NCBI GenBank assembly: GCA_002868865.1
Contig: PKUC01000055.1
Span: forward strand, 1 to 64,000
Direction: 5' to 3'
Length of the DNA: 64,000 nt
Source: Desulfuromonas sp.
GTDB lineage: Bacteria > Desulfobacterota > Desulfuromonadia > Desulfuromonadales > Geopsychrobacteraceae
The notes beneath the pieces were generated by a model. That model ran no database searches, had not been told where the DNA came from, and saw nothing but the letters and a program-made list of their open reading frames with translations. This document shows, one piece after another, positions 30,319-39,676 of this stretch (position 1 is the stretch's first letter; every line of letters starts with the position of its first letter). Both the position numbers and the translations under genes were made by a program.

Positions 30319-31368
30319 TTGAGCGAAAAAAAACCGATTACCTATAAAGACGCCGGGGTCGACATCGACGCCGGAAACCGCTTTGTTCAGATGATAAAAC
30401 CACTGGTCAAAGCCACCTCTCGCCCCGAAGTCATGAGCGATATCGGTGGCTTTGGTGGACTGTTCTCCCTGAACAATTCCAAATACAAAAAACCAGCGTT
30501 GGTCGCATCGACCGACGGAGTCGGCACCAAGCTGAAGCTTGCTTTTCTGCTCGACAAACACGACACCGTCGGCATCGACCTGGTCGCCATGTGCGTCAAC
30601 GATATCGTCGTTCAGGGCGCCGAACCCCTCTTTTTTCTTGACTATCTGGCAACCGGCCAACTCTCTCCGGAAAAATCGGTCGAGATCGTCAAGGGGATTT
30701 CCGCCGGTTGTCAGCAGGCCGGCTGCGCCCTCCTTGGTGGCGAAACCGCGGAAATGCCTGGAATGTATGCCGACGGCGACTACGACCTGGCCGGCTTCAC
30801 CGTCGGTGTCGTCGACAAAGATCGGGTCATCGACGGATCAACGGTCACCAAGGGAGACAAGGTCATCGGTATCGCCTCCAGCGGTCTTCACTCCAACGGG
30901 TACTCTCTGGCGCGTAAAATCCTGCTCGACACCATGCAGCTGCCCCTAGACGAAGTGGCCCCGGGACTCGACAAGCCTCTCGGCGAAGAACTGCTGACTC
31001 CGACGCGGATCTATGTCAAGAGCGTGCTCAATCTGATTCGCGATTTCTCCATCAAAGGGATCGCTCATATCACCGGCGGCGGCCTGCTGGAGAATCTGCC
31101 CCGCACCCTGCCCAAATACTGTAAAGCCCGGATCGACAAAAACAGCTGGGACAAACCGGCCATTTTTGAACTGCTGCGCGATGGCGGGCAGATCGAAGAG
31201 ACCGAGATGTACCGCACCTTCAACTACGGCATCGGCATGGTACTCATCGTCTCGGCGCAAGAGGCCGAAGACATCATGGGCCGGCTGTCGGGCCTGAAGG
31301 AAACGGCCTATCTGATCGGAGAGATCGTCCCCTCAGACTCGGAAGAGCCCATCGTCGAACTGGGATAA
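30319..31368 (+). CDS. purM: phosphoribosylformylglycinamidine cyclo-ligase
   Basis: ITYKDAGVDIDAGNRFVQMIKPL, STDGVGTKLKLAF, GGETAEMPGMY, HITGGGLLENLPR. Confidence 0.97.
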   Translation: MSEKKPITYKDAGVDIDAGNRFVQMIKPLVKATSRPEVMSDIGGFGGLFSLNNSKYKKPALVASTDGVGTKLKLAFLLDKHDTVGIDLVAMCVNDIVVQGAEPLFFLDYLATGQLSPEKSVEIVKGISAGCQQAGCALLGGETAEMPGMYADGDYDLAGFTVGVVDKDRVIDGSTVTKGDKVIGIASSGLHSNGYSLARKILLDTMQLPLDEVAPGLDKPLGEELLTPTRIYVKSVLNLIRDFSIKGIAHITGGGLLENLPRTLPKYCKARIDKNSWDKPAIFELLRDGGQIEETEMYRTFNYGIGMVLIVSAQEAEDIMGRLSGLKETAYLIGEIVPSDSEEPIVELG

Positions 31369-31394
31369 ACCTCCGCGCATCAACAGGAGCTCGC

Positions 31395-32060
31395 GTGAAC
31401 AAGCTGCGCCTCGGAATTTTGGCATCGGGAGGAGGCACAAACCTCCAGTCGATCATCGACCGGTGCCACGACAACTCTATCGACGCTGAAATCGTCGTCG
31501 TCATCAGCAACAATCAGGACGCCGGTGCCCTGCAGCGCGCGGAAAAAGCGGGGATCAGTACCCTCTGTATCGACCATCGCACCTTCGCCGCCCGGGAGGA
31601 CTTTGACCGCGAGGTCGTCGCAGCCCTGCAGGCCGCACAAGTCGAACTGGTTGTGCTCGCAGGGTTCATGCGCATTATCTCCCAGGTGTTTCTCGACGCC
31701 TATCCACAGCAGATCATCAATATCCATCCAGCACTGCTGCCGTCTTTTCCCGGCCTGCACGTACAGAAAAAAGCGCTGGAGTACGGCGCTAAATTTTCCG
31801 GCTGTACCGTCCACTTTGTCGATGGCGGGGTTGACACCGGGGCGATCATCACCCAGGCAGTGGTGCCGATCCTTGATGATGACACCGAGGATAGCCTGGC
31901 CGCACGGATTCTGGAACAGGAGCACAAAATCTATCCCCAAGCCATCCAGCTCATCGCCCAGAATAAGCTCCGTATCGCAGGCCGCAGGGTCCAGGTCACT
32001 TCGTCCCAAGAGCCCACGGAACAAGGCCTGATCAACCCACCGCTGCCCCTGGCTGACTAG
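31395..32060 (+). CDS. purN: phosphoribosylglycinamide formyltransferase
   Basis: LRLGILASGGGTNLQSIIDRC, LAGFMRIIS, NIHPALLPSFPGLH, DGGVDTGAIITQ. Confidence 0.96.
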   Translation: MNKLRLGILASGGGTNLQSIIDRCHDNSIDAEIVVVISNNQDAGALQRAEKAGISTLCIDHRTFAAREDFDREVVAALQAAQVELVVLAGFMRIISQVFLDAYPQQIINIHPALLPSFPGLHVQKKALEYGAKFSGCTVHFVDGGVDTGAIITQAVVPILDDDTEDSLAARILEQEHKIYPQAIQLIAQNKLRIAGRRVQVTSSQEPTEQGLINPPLPLAD

Positions 32061-32068
32061 AGACCGCC

Positions 32069-32524
32069 ATGGCCCGTCATATCCTGGTCAGTGCCTGTCT
32101 GCTGGGACTCAACACCCGTTACGATGGTGAAAACAGTCTCTGCACCGAACTGCTGGATCGATTAAAGCAACAGGATTTGATCCCCGTCCCGATCTGCCCC
32201 GAGCAACTCGTCGGGCTGCCGACCCCACGGCCGAAAGCCTGGTTTAGCGACGGCGATGGACAGTCCCTGCTCAGCGGGAGCGGGCAGGTCATCAACGAAG
32301 AGGGGCAGACGATGGACGACCTCTTCATCAAAGGAGCACAGATGAGCCTGCAGATCGCGACACTTACGGGATGCACGCAGGCCATCCTCAAGCAGAAAAG
32401 TCCCTCGTGTGGAAGCCACATGATCTACCGAAACGGCACGCTGGTTTCCGGTCAGGGGGTCACAGCCGCACTGCTGGATAAGCACGGCATTCATATCGAC
32501 AGTGAAGAATCATTTGGCAACTGA
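32069..32524 (+). CDS. DUF523 family protein
   Basis: ILVSACLLGLNTRYDG, PICPEQLVGLPTPRPKA, LKQKSPSCGS. Confidence 0.9.
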   Translation: MARHILVSACLLGLNTRYDGENSLCTELLDRLKQQDLIPVPICPEQLVGLPTPRPKAWFSDGDGQSLLSGSGQVINEEGQTMDDLFIKGAQMSLQIATLTGCTQAILKQKSPSCGSHMIYRNGTLVSGQGVTAALLDKHGIHIDSEESFGN

Positions 32525-32575
32525 TAGCATGACGTTCATGCGCTGACAGATCCAAGCAGCTGCGGAAAATAACAT

Positions 32576-32604
32576 TTGCAGCACCGGCTAAAGTGTGTTA
32601 GTAA
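32576..32604 (+). promoter_or_regulatory. candidate sigma70 promoter of rpmB
   Basis: TTGCAG, 17 nt, TAGTAA upstream of rpmB. Confidence 0.4.
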
Positions 32605-32638
32605 TGCGCGTTCTAAATATTCAGGAGGATTTTTAATA

Positions 32639-32830
32639 ATGGCAAGAGAGTGTGAAATCTGCGGCAAGAAACCGATGTCTGGCAACAACGTCAGTCACGC
32701 CCACAACAAAACCCGGACCGTCTGGAAGCCGAACCTGCAGAGCGTACGCGCAGTGCAGAACGGTAACGTCCGCACCATGAAGGTTTGCACCCGCTGCATC
32801 CGTGCAGGTAAAATCCAGAAAGCCGTCTAA
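32639..32830 (+). CDS. rpmB: 50S ribosomal protein L28
   Basis: [45 protein letters not shown] at 32639 rather than the longer ORF start. Confidence 0.97.
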   Translation: MARECEICGKKPMSGNNVSHAHNKTRTVWKPNLQSVRAVQNGNVRTMKVCTRCIRAGKIQKAV

Positions 32831-32853
32831 ACCTTAGACCGGCCGATACAATT

Positions 32854-32891
32854 TAAAAAGGGATGGTCGTCACTGACGGCCATCCCTTTTT
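32854..32891. terminator. bidirectional intrinsic terminator between rpmB and ridA
   Basis: AAAAAGGGATGG-TCGTCACTGACGG-CCATCCCTTTTT. Confidence 0.88.
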
Positions 32892-32944
32892 CTGCTCCAC
32901 AAAAATGCAGCAACACCCATTCAGACATCCATTCGAACCCGGAC

Positions 32945-33337
32945 CTACTTCTCCTGCCTGACTGCCACGGCATCGATCTCCACGAGGGCACCCTTGGGCA
33001 GCGCAGCGACCTGTACGGTCGCCCGCGCCGGTGGAACCATCCCATCAAAATACTGACCGTAGATCGTGTTGACCTGCGCAAAGGCACCGAGATCGACAAG
33101 ATAGATTGTCGTCTTGACCACATCGTTCCAGCCACAACCCGCAGAGCTCAGAACCGCGGCCAGATTGTCCATAACCTGGGTGGTCTGTTCTTCAATCCCA
33201 CCGTCCACCATCGTTCCCGAGTTCGGGTCGAGGGGAATCTGCCCCGAGCAGTAGAGCGTAGCGCCAACCTTAACAGCCTGAGAATAGGGACCGATGGCAG
33301 CAGGAGCCGCCACCGTACTGACCTGCTTTTTACTCAT
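32945..33337 (-). CDS. ridA: RidA family reactive intermediate deaminase
   Basis: AAPAAIGPYSQAVKVGATLYCSGQIPLDP, ARATVQVAALPKGALVEIDAVA. Confidence 0.94.
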   Translation of the reverse strand: MSKKQVSTVAAPAAIGPYSQAVKVGATLYCSGQIPLDPNSGTMVDGGIEEQTTQVMDNLAAVLSSAGCGWNDVVKTTIYLVDLGAFAQVNTIYGQYFDGMVPPARATVQVAALPKGALVEIDAVAVRQEK

Positions 33338-33360
33338 GACATACCCTTCTGACGAAGCAA

Positions 33361-35520
33361 TCAACTGCGCAATCGCTCAACGCGATAGACCCCTTTCACC
33401 CGGGTCACTTCGCGAACAACGCGGTTGAGGTGATCGAGATTCTGAACCTCGATTTCGAAAAGGTTAAGGCCTTTTCCATCTTCGGTAGACTGTACCGTCG
33501 CACTGACGATATTGCCATCCGCATCGGTGATGGCTCCTGAAATGCCGACCAGCATCCCCTTCTGATTGTGGCACAACACCCGGATCTTGACCGGGCGAGT
33601 GGTCTTGCGCTGCATATCCCATTCGACCTGAATCAACCGCTCGGGATCATCCGCCAGCACCTGGGAGCAATCCGCGGCGTGAACCGTCAGTCCCCGACCG
33701 CGGGTAATAAAGCCGACCACGGGCTCCCCCTGCAGGGGATTGCAGCAGTTGGCAAAGCGGACCATAATGTCGTCGATCCCATCGATGAGGATAGCACTGG
33801 AAGGTTTGCGGCGACCGAGCTTCCCGAGGACCTTACCCAGCGTACCGGCCGGACGCGCGCCGGTGGTTCTTAACTCCTCCTTCGGCAGCAGATGCGACAC
33901 CGTCTGCCCAGGCGAAAGTTTACCGTAACCCACCGAAGCCAGCAGCCCATCGAGGGACTTAAAGCCCAGTTCGACAATCCCCCTGTCGAAAGAGTCAAGA
34001 GCCTGCGCCCGCTTGAAGCTGTACTGATGTTTGCGGAGTTCTTTTTCCAGCAGTTCACGTCCCAGCTCGATACTCTTTTCCTGCTGCTGGGCCTTGATCC
34101 ACTGTCGGATCTTGTTGCGCGCCTTCGATGTCTTGACGAAGGTCAGCCAGTCCTTGCTGGGAGTGTGATTGGCCGAGGTCATCACCTCGACGATGTCACC
34201 GTTTTTCAACTCGGTCTTCAGGGGCAGCAGCTTGCCGTTGATCCGCGCGCCAACGCACTGACTACCGACATCGGTGTGGATCGCGTAGGCAAAATCGACC
34301 GGCGTCGCGCCTGCAGGCAGGGCCTTGACATCACCGTTGGGGGTGAACGCATAGACCTCGTCCGAAAACAGATCCCCCGCACCGGCCACGGTGAATTCCT
34401 TGTCCAGATGAACATCCTGTTGCCACTCAAGAAGCTGCCGCAACCACCCGAAGCGCTGATCATCCCGGCCGCGGGCAGAGACCGCAGCGCCTTCTTTATA
34501 CTTCCAGTGGGCAGCGACCCCTTCTTCAGCGATCCGGTGCATCTCGCGGGTGCGGATCTGTATCTCCATACGCCCGCCATAGGGGCCGATAACCGTCGAG
34601 TGGAGGGACTGATACATGTTCGCCTTGGGCATGGCGATATAGTCTTTAAAACGACCGGGGATCGGCTTCCACTCGGTGTGGATAATCCCCAGCACCTCGT
34701 AACATTCCCGCACCGTATCGACCAGCACACGAAACGCCGCCAGATCGTAAATTTGATCCAGATCGACACCGGTGCGTTCCATCTTTTTGTAAACCGAGTA
34801 GAAATGCTTGAAGCGCCCGCTCACGTCACCACTGACACCCTGCGCATCAAGCATGGTACGAATTCGCTGGCGGATATCCTCAACATAGGCCTTGCGTTCT
34901 TCCTTCTGACGACTGATACGGTTTTCCAGTTCCCGATATTTATCCGGCTCCAGAAACGAAAGCGACAGATCTTCCAGCTCACTCTTGAGCCAGCTGATTC
35001 CGAGGCGATTGGCCAGAGGCGCGTAGATTTCGAGAGTTTCCCGCGAGTAGTCGATCTGTTCACGGTCCGAACGATAGGCAAGAAGACGCATCTCACACAA
35101 ACGATCGGCAAGAAAGACCAGAATGACCCGCAAATCCCGGGCCATCGACACAAACATTTTACGAAAGCTCTCAACCTGCTGCTGACTGCTCTTGCGGTAG
35201 GGAATGCGGCTGATCTTCGCGCCGGTCTCAATCAGGGTCAGAACATCGCTACCGAAGTTCTGTTGCAACTCCTCGGCAGTCACCTCGGTTTTTTCGAGGG
35301 TTTCATGAAGCAGGCCGACGACCAGCGTGGTCTCATCGACGTGAAGGCGGGAAAGAATGGAGGTTAATTCGGTGAGCTGTTCGATAACCGGCCGACCGGA
35401 AAGACTCTTCTGTCCATCATGGACACGCTCAGAAAACGCATAGGCCCGGCGGATAAGATCCACGTCGGCATCGGGATGGTAAGAGCGGACCTGTTCCAGA
35501 ATGTCGTCCCATTGAGACAT
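33361..35520 (-). CDS. bifunctional (p)ppGpp synthetase/hydrolase (RelA/SpoT)
   Basis: HD-domain region, synthetase segment YKKMERTGVDLDQIYDLAAFRVLV, TGS domain (YAFTPNGDVKALPAGATPVDFAYAIHTDVG), C-terminal ACT domain. Confidence 0.95.
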   Translation of the reverse strand: MSQWDDILEQVRSYHPDADVDLIRRAYAFSERVHDGQKSLSGRPVIEQLTELTSILSRLHVDETTLVVGLLHETLEKTEVTAEELQQNFGSDVLTLIETGAKISRIPYRKSSQQQVESFRKMFVSMARDLRVILVFLADRLCEMRLLAYRSDREQIDYSRETLEIYAPLANRLGISWLKSELEDLSLSFLEPDKYRELENRISRQKEERKAYVEDIRQRIRTMLDAQGVSGDVSGRFKHFYSVYKKMERTGVDLDQIYDLAAFRVLVDTVRECYEVLGIIHTEWKPIPGRFKDYIAMPKANMYQSLHSTVIGPYGGRMEIQIRTREMHRIAEEGVAAHWKYKEGAAVSARGRDDQRFGWLRQLLEWQQDVHLDKEFTVAGAGDLFSDEVYAFTPNGDVKALPAGATPVDFAYAIHTDVGSQCVGARINGKLLPLKTELKNGDIVEVMTSANHTPSKDWLTFVKTSKARNKIRQWIKAQQQEKSIELGRELLEKELRKHQYSFKRAQALDSFDRGIVELGFKSLDGLLASVGYGKLSPGQTVSHLLPKEELRTTGARPAGTLGKVLGKLGRRKPSSAILIDGIDDIMVRFANCCNPLQGEPVVGFITRGRGLTVHAADCSQVLADDPERLIQVEWDMQRKTTRPVKIRVLCHNQKGMLVGISGAITDADGNIVSATVQSTEDGKGLNLFEIEVQNLDHLNRVVREVTRVKGVYRVERLRS

Positions 35521-35593
35521 AGGCAGAGGCACCGTTAAAGCAATAGAAAAACGAGGCAAGCAGGACCACAGCCCTGCAACAGTAAACGCAATA

Positions 35594-35629
35594 CGGCGGT
35601 CGTCACAGCTTACGTGGAACGACCGCCGC
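35594..35629. terminator. intrinsic hairpin downstream of rpoZ
   Basis: CGGCGGTCGT ... ACGACCGCCGC inverted repeat. Confidence 0.6.
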
Positions 35630-35640
35630 AGATAAAATCG

Positions 35641-35847
35641 CTAGCGTTTGGATGGGGGCAAACTAAACTCGATCTCGCCCGCCGCAATCTCCCGCAGAGC
35701 AACAACAACCTTCTTGTTCCCCGCCTTGTTTTCAATCAATGGTTCCGCACCGCGATACAGTTGCTTGGCGCGCTTGGACGCAACCATCGCCAGTTGAAAG
35801 CGGTTCGGGATTTCTTCGAGACAATCTTCTACGGTAACACGTGCCAT
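35641..35847 (-). CDS. rpoZ: DNA-directed RNA polymerase subunit omega
   Basis: [37 protein letters not shown]...[10 protein letters not shown]. Confidence 0.94.
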   Translation of the reverse strand: MARVTVEDCLEEIPNRFQLAMVASKRAKQLYRGAEPLIENKAGNKKVVVALREIAAGEIEFSLPPSKR

Positions 35848-35871
35848 GAAAAGCTACTCCTTAACGGATCT

Positions 35872-36495
35872 TCAGATCTGTTCTAGACAGGGACGGACAC
35901 GTCCCATCCGACATTGTTCAGCTTCGATAATAGCGCATAATTGTTCAAGCGCGGTATCAAAATCATCATTTATCACCAGATAATCGTATTTTTTCGCTTC
36001 GGCAATTTCTTGCGCTGCGTTGGACAGACGGCGCGCGATAACCTCTTCGGCATCTGTCTGACGGCCCCTCAGACGTTTTTCCAGCTCCTTCAGGCTTGGC
36101 GGCAGAATAAAGACAAAAACCGCCCCGGGATAGCTTTTTTTTAACTGAGCCGCCCCCTGGCAATCGATATCGAGCAACAGGTGGGTCCCTGCGGCAGACG
36201 CTTTCTCAAGGGTGCTCAGCGCGGTACCGTAAAAATTGTCGTGCACTTCGGCCCACTCGGCAAGCTGGTCCTCATCGACCATACTGCGAAAGGTTTCAGG
36301 CGACACAAAATGGTAATCGCTACCGTCGACTTCACCATTGCGCTGCTTTCGCGTTGTATAAGAGATCGACGGGCGCAGATTGGGGTAGCGTCGAATCAAC
36401 TCTTTACACAGCGAGGTTTTTCCAGCCCCGGAGGGAGCAGAAACAACAAAAAGCAAGCCATCGGGGCACGCCTGAAAGGTCGAATCCTTGTTCAT
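35872..36495 (-). CDS. gmk: guanylate kinase
   Basis: LLFVVSAPSGAGKTSLCKEL, SYTTRKQRNGEVDGSDYHFVS. Confidence 0.96.
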   Translation of the reverse strand: MNKDSTFQACPDGLLFVVSAPSGAGKTSLCKELIRRYPNLRPSISYTTRKQRNGEVDGSDYHFVSPETFRSMVDEDQLAEWAEVHDNFYGTALSTLEKASAAGTHLLLDIDCQGAAQLKKSYPGAVFVFILPPSLKELEKRLRGRQTDAEEVIARRLSNAAQEIAEAKKYDYLVINDDFDTALEQLCAIIEAEQCRMGRVRPCLEQI

Positions 36496-36638
36496 GTACG
36501 TTCAACGCTCCTACTAATCAATACCGCAACAGAAAACACCAGAGAGGCAAACCCGAGACATGCAGGGCGAAAATAGCAGAAAATACAAGATTTTCGGACG
36601 CCGGTAAAGGAGAAAGTGACTCCCCCGCTCCCTGAACC

Positions 36639-37754
36639 CTACCGGCCGAAATTGATCGCCAACGATTCGCCGGTGCGGACCAGTTCACCCTGTGGATCGA
36701 CCCTGTTCAACTGAGCAACGGCGCTGGCGATGGGGACCCCGGTGACGGACTGCCCCTTCAGCGCCACCATCTGCCCGAAGCTCGATGCTGCAATCAATTC
36801 TGCTGCCCGCACCCCGAAGCGTGAGGCCAGAATCCGGTCGTACGGTGTCGGCGACCCTCCACGTTGCAGATGGCCCAGCGTCACCACGCGGGTTTCCATC
36901 CCGAGGCATTCGTTCAGCTCTGCCGCCACCGCAGCGCCGATCCCTCCCAAACGCTCGACCCCGAAGTTTTCCGCGGCCTGTTTCTGGCGCACCTTATCCC
37001 CAGCAATGGGATAAGCCCCTTCGGCCACGACAACAATGGAAAACCGGCTACCCGCCTGACAGCGTGCTTCGAGCGCATCACAGATCCGTTCCATGGCGTA
37101 GGGGATCTCCGGAATCAGGATGACGTCCGCCGAACCGGCAATCCCAGACTCGAGGGCGATCCAGCCGGCGTCACGCCCCATCACCTCGACAACAATAGCG
37201 CGCTGATGGCTTTCAGCCGTAGTATGCAGACGATCCAGGGCCTCGGTCACGATCGACACCGCGGTACGATAGCCGAAGGTGATATCGGTCGCGCGCAAAT
37301 CATTATCGATCGTTTTAGGTACCCCGATCACCGGTACGCCCCGCTCATAGAGCGCCTGTGCAATTTTAAGGGTGCCGTCCCCTCCTACGGCGATTAGGGC
37401 ATCCGCTCCGATCTGCCGGAGGTTGTCCAACACCTGCGCGGAAACATCGATCAGCTCCGTGCTGCCGTCATCCTTTTCAACCGCATAACTGAAGGGATTG
37501 CCCCGATTACTGGTGCCGAGAATCGTCCCGCCGCGCTGCAGAATGCCCCGCACCGAGCCGAGGGTCAGTTCTCGATAGCGCGGGTTCCCGACCAGACCAT
37601 CGAAACCGTCCTCGATACCAACCACCCGCCAACCGTAACAGCGGATCGCCGTTCTAACGACTCCGCGGATCACGGCGTTAAGCCCCGGACAATCTCCACC
37701 GCCGGTCAAGATCGCAATCGTTTTCGTCATCGGCAAGCCTCCCTTGTTACCCAT
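36639..37754 (-). CDS. pfkA: 6-phosphofructokinase
   Basis: IAILTGGGDCPGLNAVIRGVVRTA, GGDGTLKIAQALYERGVPVIGVPKTIDNDL, EVMGRDAGWIAL, GHLQRGGSPTPYDRILA. Confidence 0.94.
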   Translation of the reverse strand: MGNKGGLPMTKTIAILTGGGDCPGLNAVIRGVVRTAIRCYGWRVVGIEDGFDGLVGNPRYRELTLGSVRGILQRGGTILGTSNRGNPFSYAVEKDDGSTELIDVSAQVLDNLRQIGADALIAVGGDGTLKIAQALYERGVPVIGVPKTIDNDLRATDITFGYRTAVSIVTEALDRLHTTAESHQRAIVVEVMGRDAGWIALESGIAGSADVILIPEIPYAMERICDALEARCQAGSRFSIVVVAEGAYPIAGDKVRQKQAAENFGVERLGGIGAAVAAELNECLGMETRVVTLGHLQRGGSPTPYDRILASRFGVRAAELIAASSFGQMVALKGQSVTGVPIASAVAQLNRVDPQGELVRTGESLAINFGR

Positions 37755-38164
37755 TATTGGCGCTGTTCCGGATCGGTCGCAATCGCCAGTTTTTTAAAGT
37801 TGGCCCGTCGCGCCAGTTCCATCAGGCGAACGACATCACCATGCTGCGCTTGCTGGTCAGCGGAGAGCAGAAACAGCGTCGTTGCAGCCCGGTCACCATA
37901 GCCAGCCAGCTGTCTTTCGAGTTCAACGACACTGACCAGCTCATCCATCAGAAAAACATCACCCTGCGCAGTCAGATAGACCAGAACATCCTGCGACCGC
38001 TCCGGCAGCTGCGACGCCGCTGTGCGAGGCAAGTTGACCGCCACCCCCTGCTGCTCGATAAAGGTCGTCGAAATCATAAAGAAGATCAGAAGCAGAAACA
38101 CCACGTCGACCATCGGTGTCAGATCGACTCGTGGCGAATCCACCCTGCGTCGACGGAACGCCAC
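37754..38164 (-). CDS. ExbD/TolR family protein
   Basis: RRVDSPRVDLTPMVDVVFLLLIFFMISTTF. Confidence 0.92.
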   Translation of the reverse strand: MAFRRRRVDSPRVDLTPMVDVVFLLLIFFMISTTFIEQQGVAVNLPRTAASQLPERSQDVLVYLTAQGDVFLMDELVSVVELERQLAGYGDRAATTLFLLSADQQAQHGDVVRLMELARRANFKKLAIATDPEQRQ

Positions 38165-38167
38165 CGA

Positions 38168-38767
38168 TCAGCCTCCGACCTGATCGACAATTTTCATGGC
38201 GTTCTCTTCAAGCTCGAGAGTCAAACGGTCGACCCGGCTGGTCAGGTAACGATGGAGCAAAATGACCGGGACTGCGACGGACAACCCGGCGGCCGTGGTG
38301 ATCAACGCTTCGGAAATACCACCGCCCAGCGTAGCGGGTGTCCCAACCCCTTCTGCGGCAATCACGTTAAAGGCGCGAATCATCCCGATAACGGTCCCCA
38401 ACAGTCCGAGCAGCGGCGCAATGGTGGCAATCGTCCCGAGCAATCCCAAATAACGATCCAACGCTGCCACTTCCCGCGCTGCCACTTCCTCGAGTTGGGC
38501 CTTGATCTGATCGCGATCCTGCTCCGCCCGGGTCAAGACCGGAACCAGCAGGCGCGCGAGGACACCACCACGGGAATCACAGAGCGTTGCCGCCTGCTCA
38601 ATTTTATCGGCGCGACACAAACTCAGCACTTCAGTGGTCAGAGGCTCCATATGACGCTGCGCACGATGAAAGCACCAGAGCCGTTCAAAAAAGATCGCCC
38701 ATGCGATGACAGAGCAGCCCAAAATCGCGTACATGAGCGGCCCACCCTTGACAAACAGATCGATCAC
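38168..38767 (-). CDS. MotA/TolQ/ExbB proton channel family protein
   Basis: LGTIATIAPLLGLLGTVIGMIRAFNVIA...ISEALITTAAGLSVAVPVILLHRYL. Confidence 0.92.
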   Translation of the reverse strand: MIDLFVKGGPLMYAILGCSVIAWAIFFERLWCFHRAQRHMEPLTTEVLSLCRADKIEQAATLCDSRGGVLARLLVPVLTRAEQDRDQIKAQLEEVAAREVAALDRYLGLLGTIATIAPLLGLLGTVIGMIRAFNVIAAEGVGTPATLGGGISEALITTAAGLSVAVPVILLHRYLTSRVDRLTLELEENAMKIVDQVGG

Positions 38768-38779
38768 GGTCTCTCCTGA

Positions 38780-39274
38780 CTAATCGAGATGAATAATTTC
38801 ACCCTGAATCCCCACAGATGAGACTTCGAGGATCCCGACTGTATGTGATGGCGCCGAGCGACGATCAACCGGACTGCCCGGATTAAAAATCAACAGGCCA
38901 TCCTGACGGTGACACACAGGGCTGTGGCTGTGACCGTAAACCAGACAGTCGATCCGCTCGTCGGCAAAGGCCTCGACAACCCTCTTCTCCAGCCCGGCCC
39001 GCGGCCCCCAACCATGGACCAGACCGATCCGGTGGCCCTCAAAACCAAGGATCCGTTTCTGCGGAACACCGGATGTCGCCTGATCCATATTGCCCTGTAC
39101 AGCGTAGCAGGGAACCGGAGCGAAGCTGTCTATCATAAAGGGAGAGACCATATCTCCGGCATGCAGGATCGCACTGACGTCGGCAAACGGCCCCGCTAAC
39201 AGAGCATCGGTCAACGCCACAACATCCTCGGAACATGACAGATGCGTATCTGATAGAATTCCTAAACGAACCAT
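38780..39274 (-). CDS. YfcE/MJ0936-type metallophosphoesterase
   Basis: LGILSDTHLS, ILHAGDMVSP, AVQGNMD, YGHSHSPVCHRQDGLLIFNPGS. Confidence 0.92.
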   Translation of the reverse strand: MVRLGILSDTHLSCSEDVVALTDALLAGPFADVSAILHAGDMVSPFMIDSFAPVPCYAVQGNMDQATSGVPQKRILGFEGHRIGLVHGWGPRAGLEKRVVEAFADERIDCLVYGHSHSPVCHRQDGLLIFNPGSPVDRRSAPSHTVGILEVSSVGIQGEIIHLD

Positions 39275-39504
39275 TAAAATCCTCGCTTATATCTTTTCAG
39301 TAATTAATTACCATAAAAAGGATCTATCGTGGCGGATTTCAGCCAGCCGAATGTTCTCATATTCGCCATAACAGAGTTTAAAATGGACAAGAAACATACT
39401 TAAACTGAATAAAATCGTTTAAATACGCATTCTTTAAAATTTTAGATATACTCAAACTGTTGGCATCAGCCTTGCGAATCGATAACAACAGTTTACACAG
39501 ATTC

Positions 39505-39531
39505 TTGACTTTTTTTTACTTTAGCTATAAT
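39505..39531 (+). promoter_or_regulatory. candidate promoter upstream of malic enzyme gene
   Basis: TTGACT, 15 nt (short spacer), TATAAT in an AT-rich intergenic region. Confidence 0.4.
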
Positions 39532-39676
39532 TTTTTAGCTCGACTAACAACGGCAGATCAGACAACCGGTCCGGTTTCATCGAACCGGTCGTGACTGACG
39601 CCGGTTGATATAGATCGCAAAAAAGCACTTGAAGTCGACGACAGAACCATCCACTTTCTTGGAGGAAAATCCTAAC

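Noticed and set aside
33892-35367. 491-aa plus-strand ORF opposite relA/spoT
   Set aside because: Shadow of a well-supported (p)ppGpp synthetase gene; no recognisable domain.
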